From an uncultured Clostridia bacterium (lineage in GTDB: Bacteria > Bacillota > Clostridia > TANB77 > CAG-508), in assembly GCA_944387495.1 (NCBI GenBank), contig CALXFD010000011.1, forward strand, positions 1 through 53,364: a stretch of 53,364 bases of DNA, given 5' to 3'. Shown one piece after another: positions 53,290 through 53,364 of this stretch. Each line of letters opens with the position of its first letter. The stretch's first letter is position 1. Both the position numbers and the translations under genes were made by a program. The notes beneath the pieces were generated by a model, which was not told where the DNA came from, did not search any database, and saw only the letters and a list, made by a program, of their open reading frames with translations.

Positions 53290-53364
53290 TGTACTGAACC
53301 CAAAAAATTGGACATTTTTTGATTAGGTACTAGGCAACTTGGGAATGAACTCTGTATTGTACAG
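53290..53364 (-). mobile_element. Right end of an IS3-family (IS150-type) insertion sequence, truncated by the window
   Basis: The terminal TGTACTGAACCCAAAAAATT at 53290-53309 has the TGTACTG start of IS150-group ends. It is followed inside by the last codons of an orfB transposase. Confidence 0.75.
53330..53364 (-). CDS. IS3-family transposase OrfB, C-terminal fragment
   Basis: Only the last ten codons are inside the window: VQYRVHSQVA followed by TAG at 53330-53332. IS150-group OrfB proteins typically end in SPVQYR plus a short tail, which fits, together with the adjoining terminal repeat. The rest of the gene lies beyond the window edge. Partial. Confidence 0.65.
   Translation of the reverse strand, partial: VQYRVHSQVA

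Overview
The window is very AT-rich (hand-counted stretches run at about 28% G+C). Its gene content is that of a Gram-positive low-GC bacterium: long-form HPF, LexA with an Ala-Gly cleavage site, a T-box in front of thrS, the era-yqzL-recO cluster, the radA-disA pair, a SigH-type sigma factor and an LTA-synthase-like protein. I read it as chromosomal DNA of an uncultured clostridium (Bacillota, Clostridia), probably gut-associated. No plasmid or phage backbone is visible. Nearly all genes lie on the minus strand. Textbook TTGACA/17 bp/TATAAT promoters and A-tract/hairpin/T-tract terminators can be read by eye.

Layout. 1-4.9 kb: AlbA_2-type regulator, MazG-like pyrophosphohydrolase, GtrII-like membrane protein, hpf. 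4.2-6.2 kb: era-yqzL-recO; yqzL is a 52-codon gene recovered by hand. 6.26-6.53 kb: a giant structured inverted repeat. 6.6-8.9 kb: GT4 glycosyltransferase, rpmA, rplU. 9.2-12.2 kb: a pilin-like protein ending in what looks like a diversity-generating-retroelement variable region, a (GA)18 microsatellite inside a small transcription unit, and an AAA_14/DUF4143 ATPase. 12.4-17.1 kb: thrS with T-box, a HTH/PIN-like gene, tRNA-Thr, sigH. 17.2-26.1 kb: GH18 cell-wall protein, AlkD-like protein, Bax-inhibitor-1 protein, heterodimeric ABC exporter, lexA, Nudix. 26.3-30.2 kb: a camelysin/TasA-like secreted protein operon facing a divergent secreted protein. 30.2-35.4 kb: TIGR04086 membrane protein, birA, flavodoxin-type reductase, 2-hydroxyacid dehydrogenase, MazG, XRE regulator, two small membrane-associated proteins, tRNA-Gln and tRNA-His. 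35.5-46.2 kb: cyclophilin, disA, radA, a REP-associated tyrosine transposase between two inverted REP-like repeats, a small unknown gene, mtaB, mreB, lytic transglycosylase, polA. 46.1-53.4 kb: GT-C mannosyltransferase-like protein, Fic pseudogene, queH, ruvB, LTA-synthase-like sulfatase, an Alg13/Alg14-like pair, a second giant inverted repeat, and the end of an IS3-family (IS150-type) element running off the window.

How it fits together. Most genes are housekeeping: DNA repair and recombination (recO, ruvB, radA, lexA, polA, AlkD-like), translation and tRNA modification (thrS, rplU, rpmA, era, hpf, mtaB, queH) and envelope building (mreB, transglycosylase, GH18, LTA-synthase-like, GT4, GT-C, Alg13/14-like). 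The non-routine part is diversification and mobility. A putative DGR target lies about 0.3 kb from a dinucleotide contingency locus. A RAYT with four dispersed REP-like copies has altered the ends of at least three genes. Two long perfect inverted repeats (273 and 325 bp) with intricate cores are not explained by any feature I recognise. L27 lacks the Firmicutes N-terminal extension, and its usual processing protease Prp is absent from the locus.
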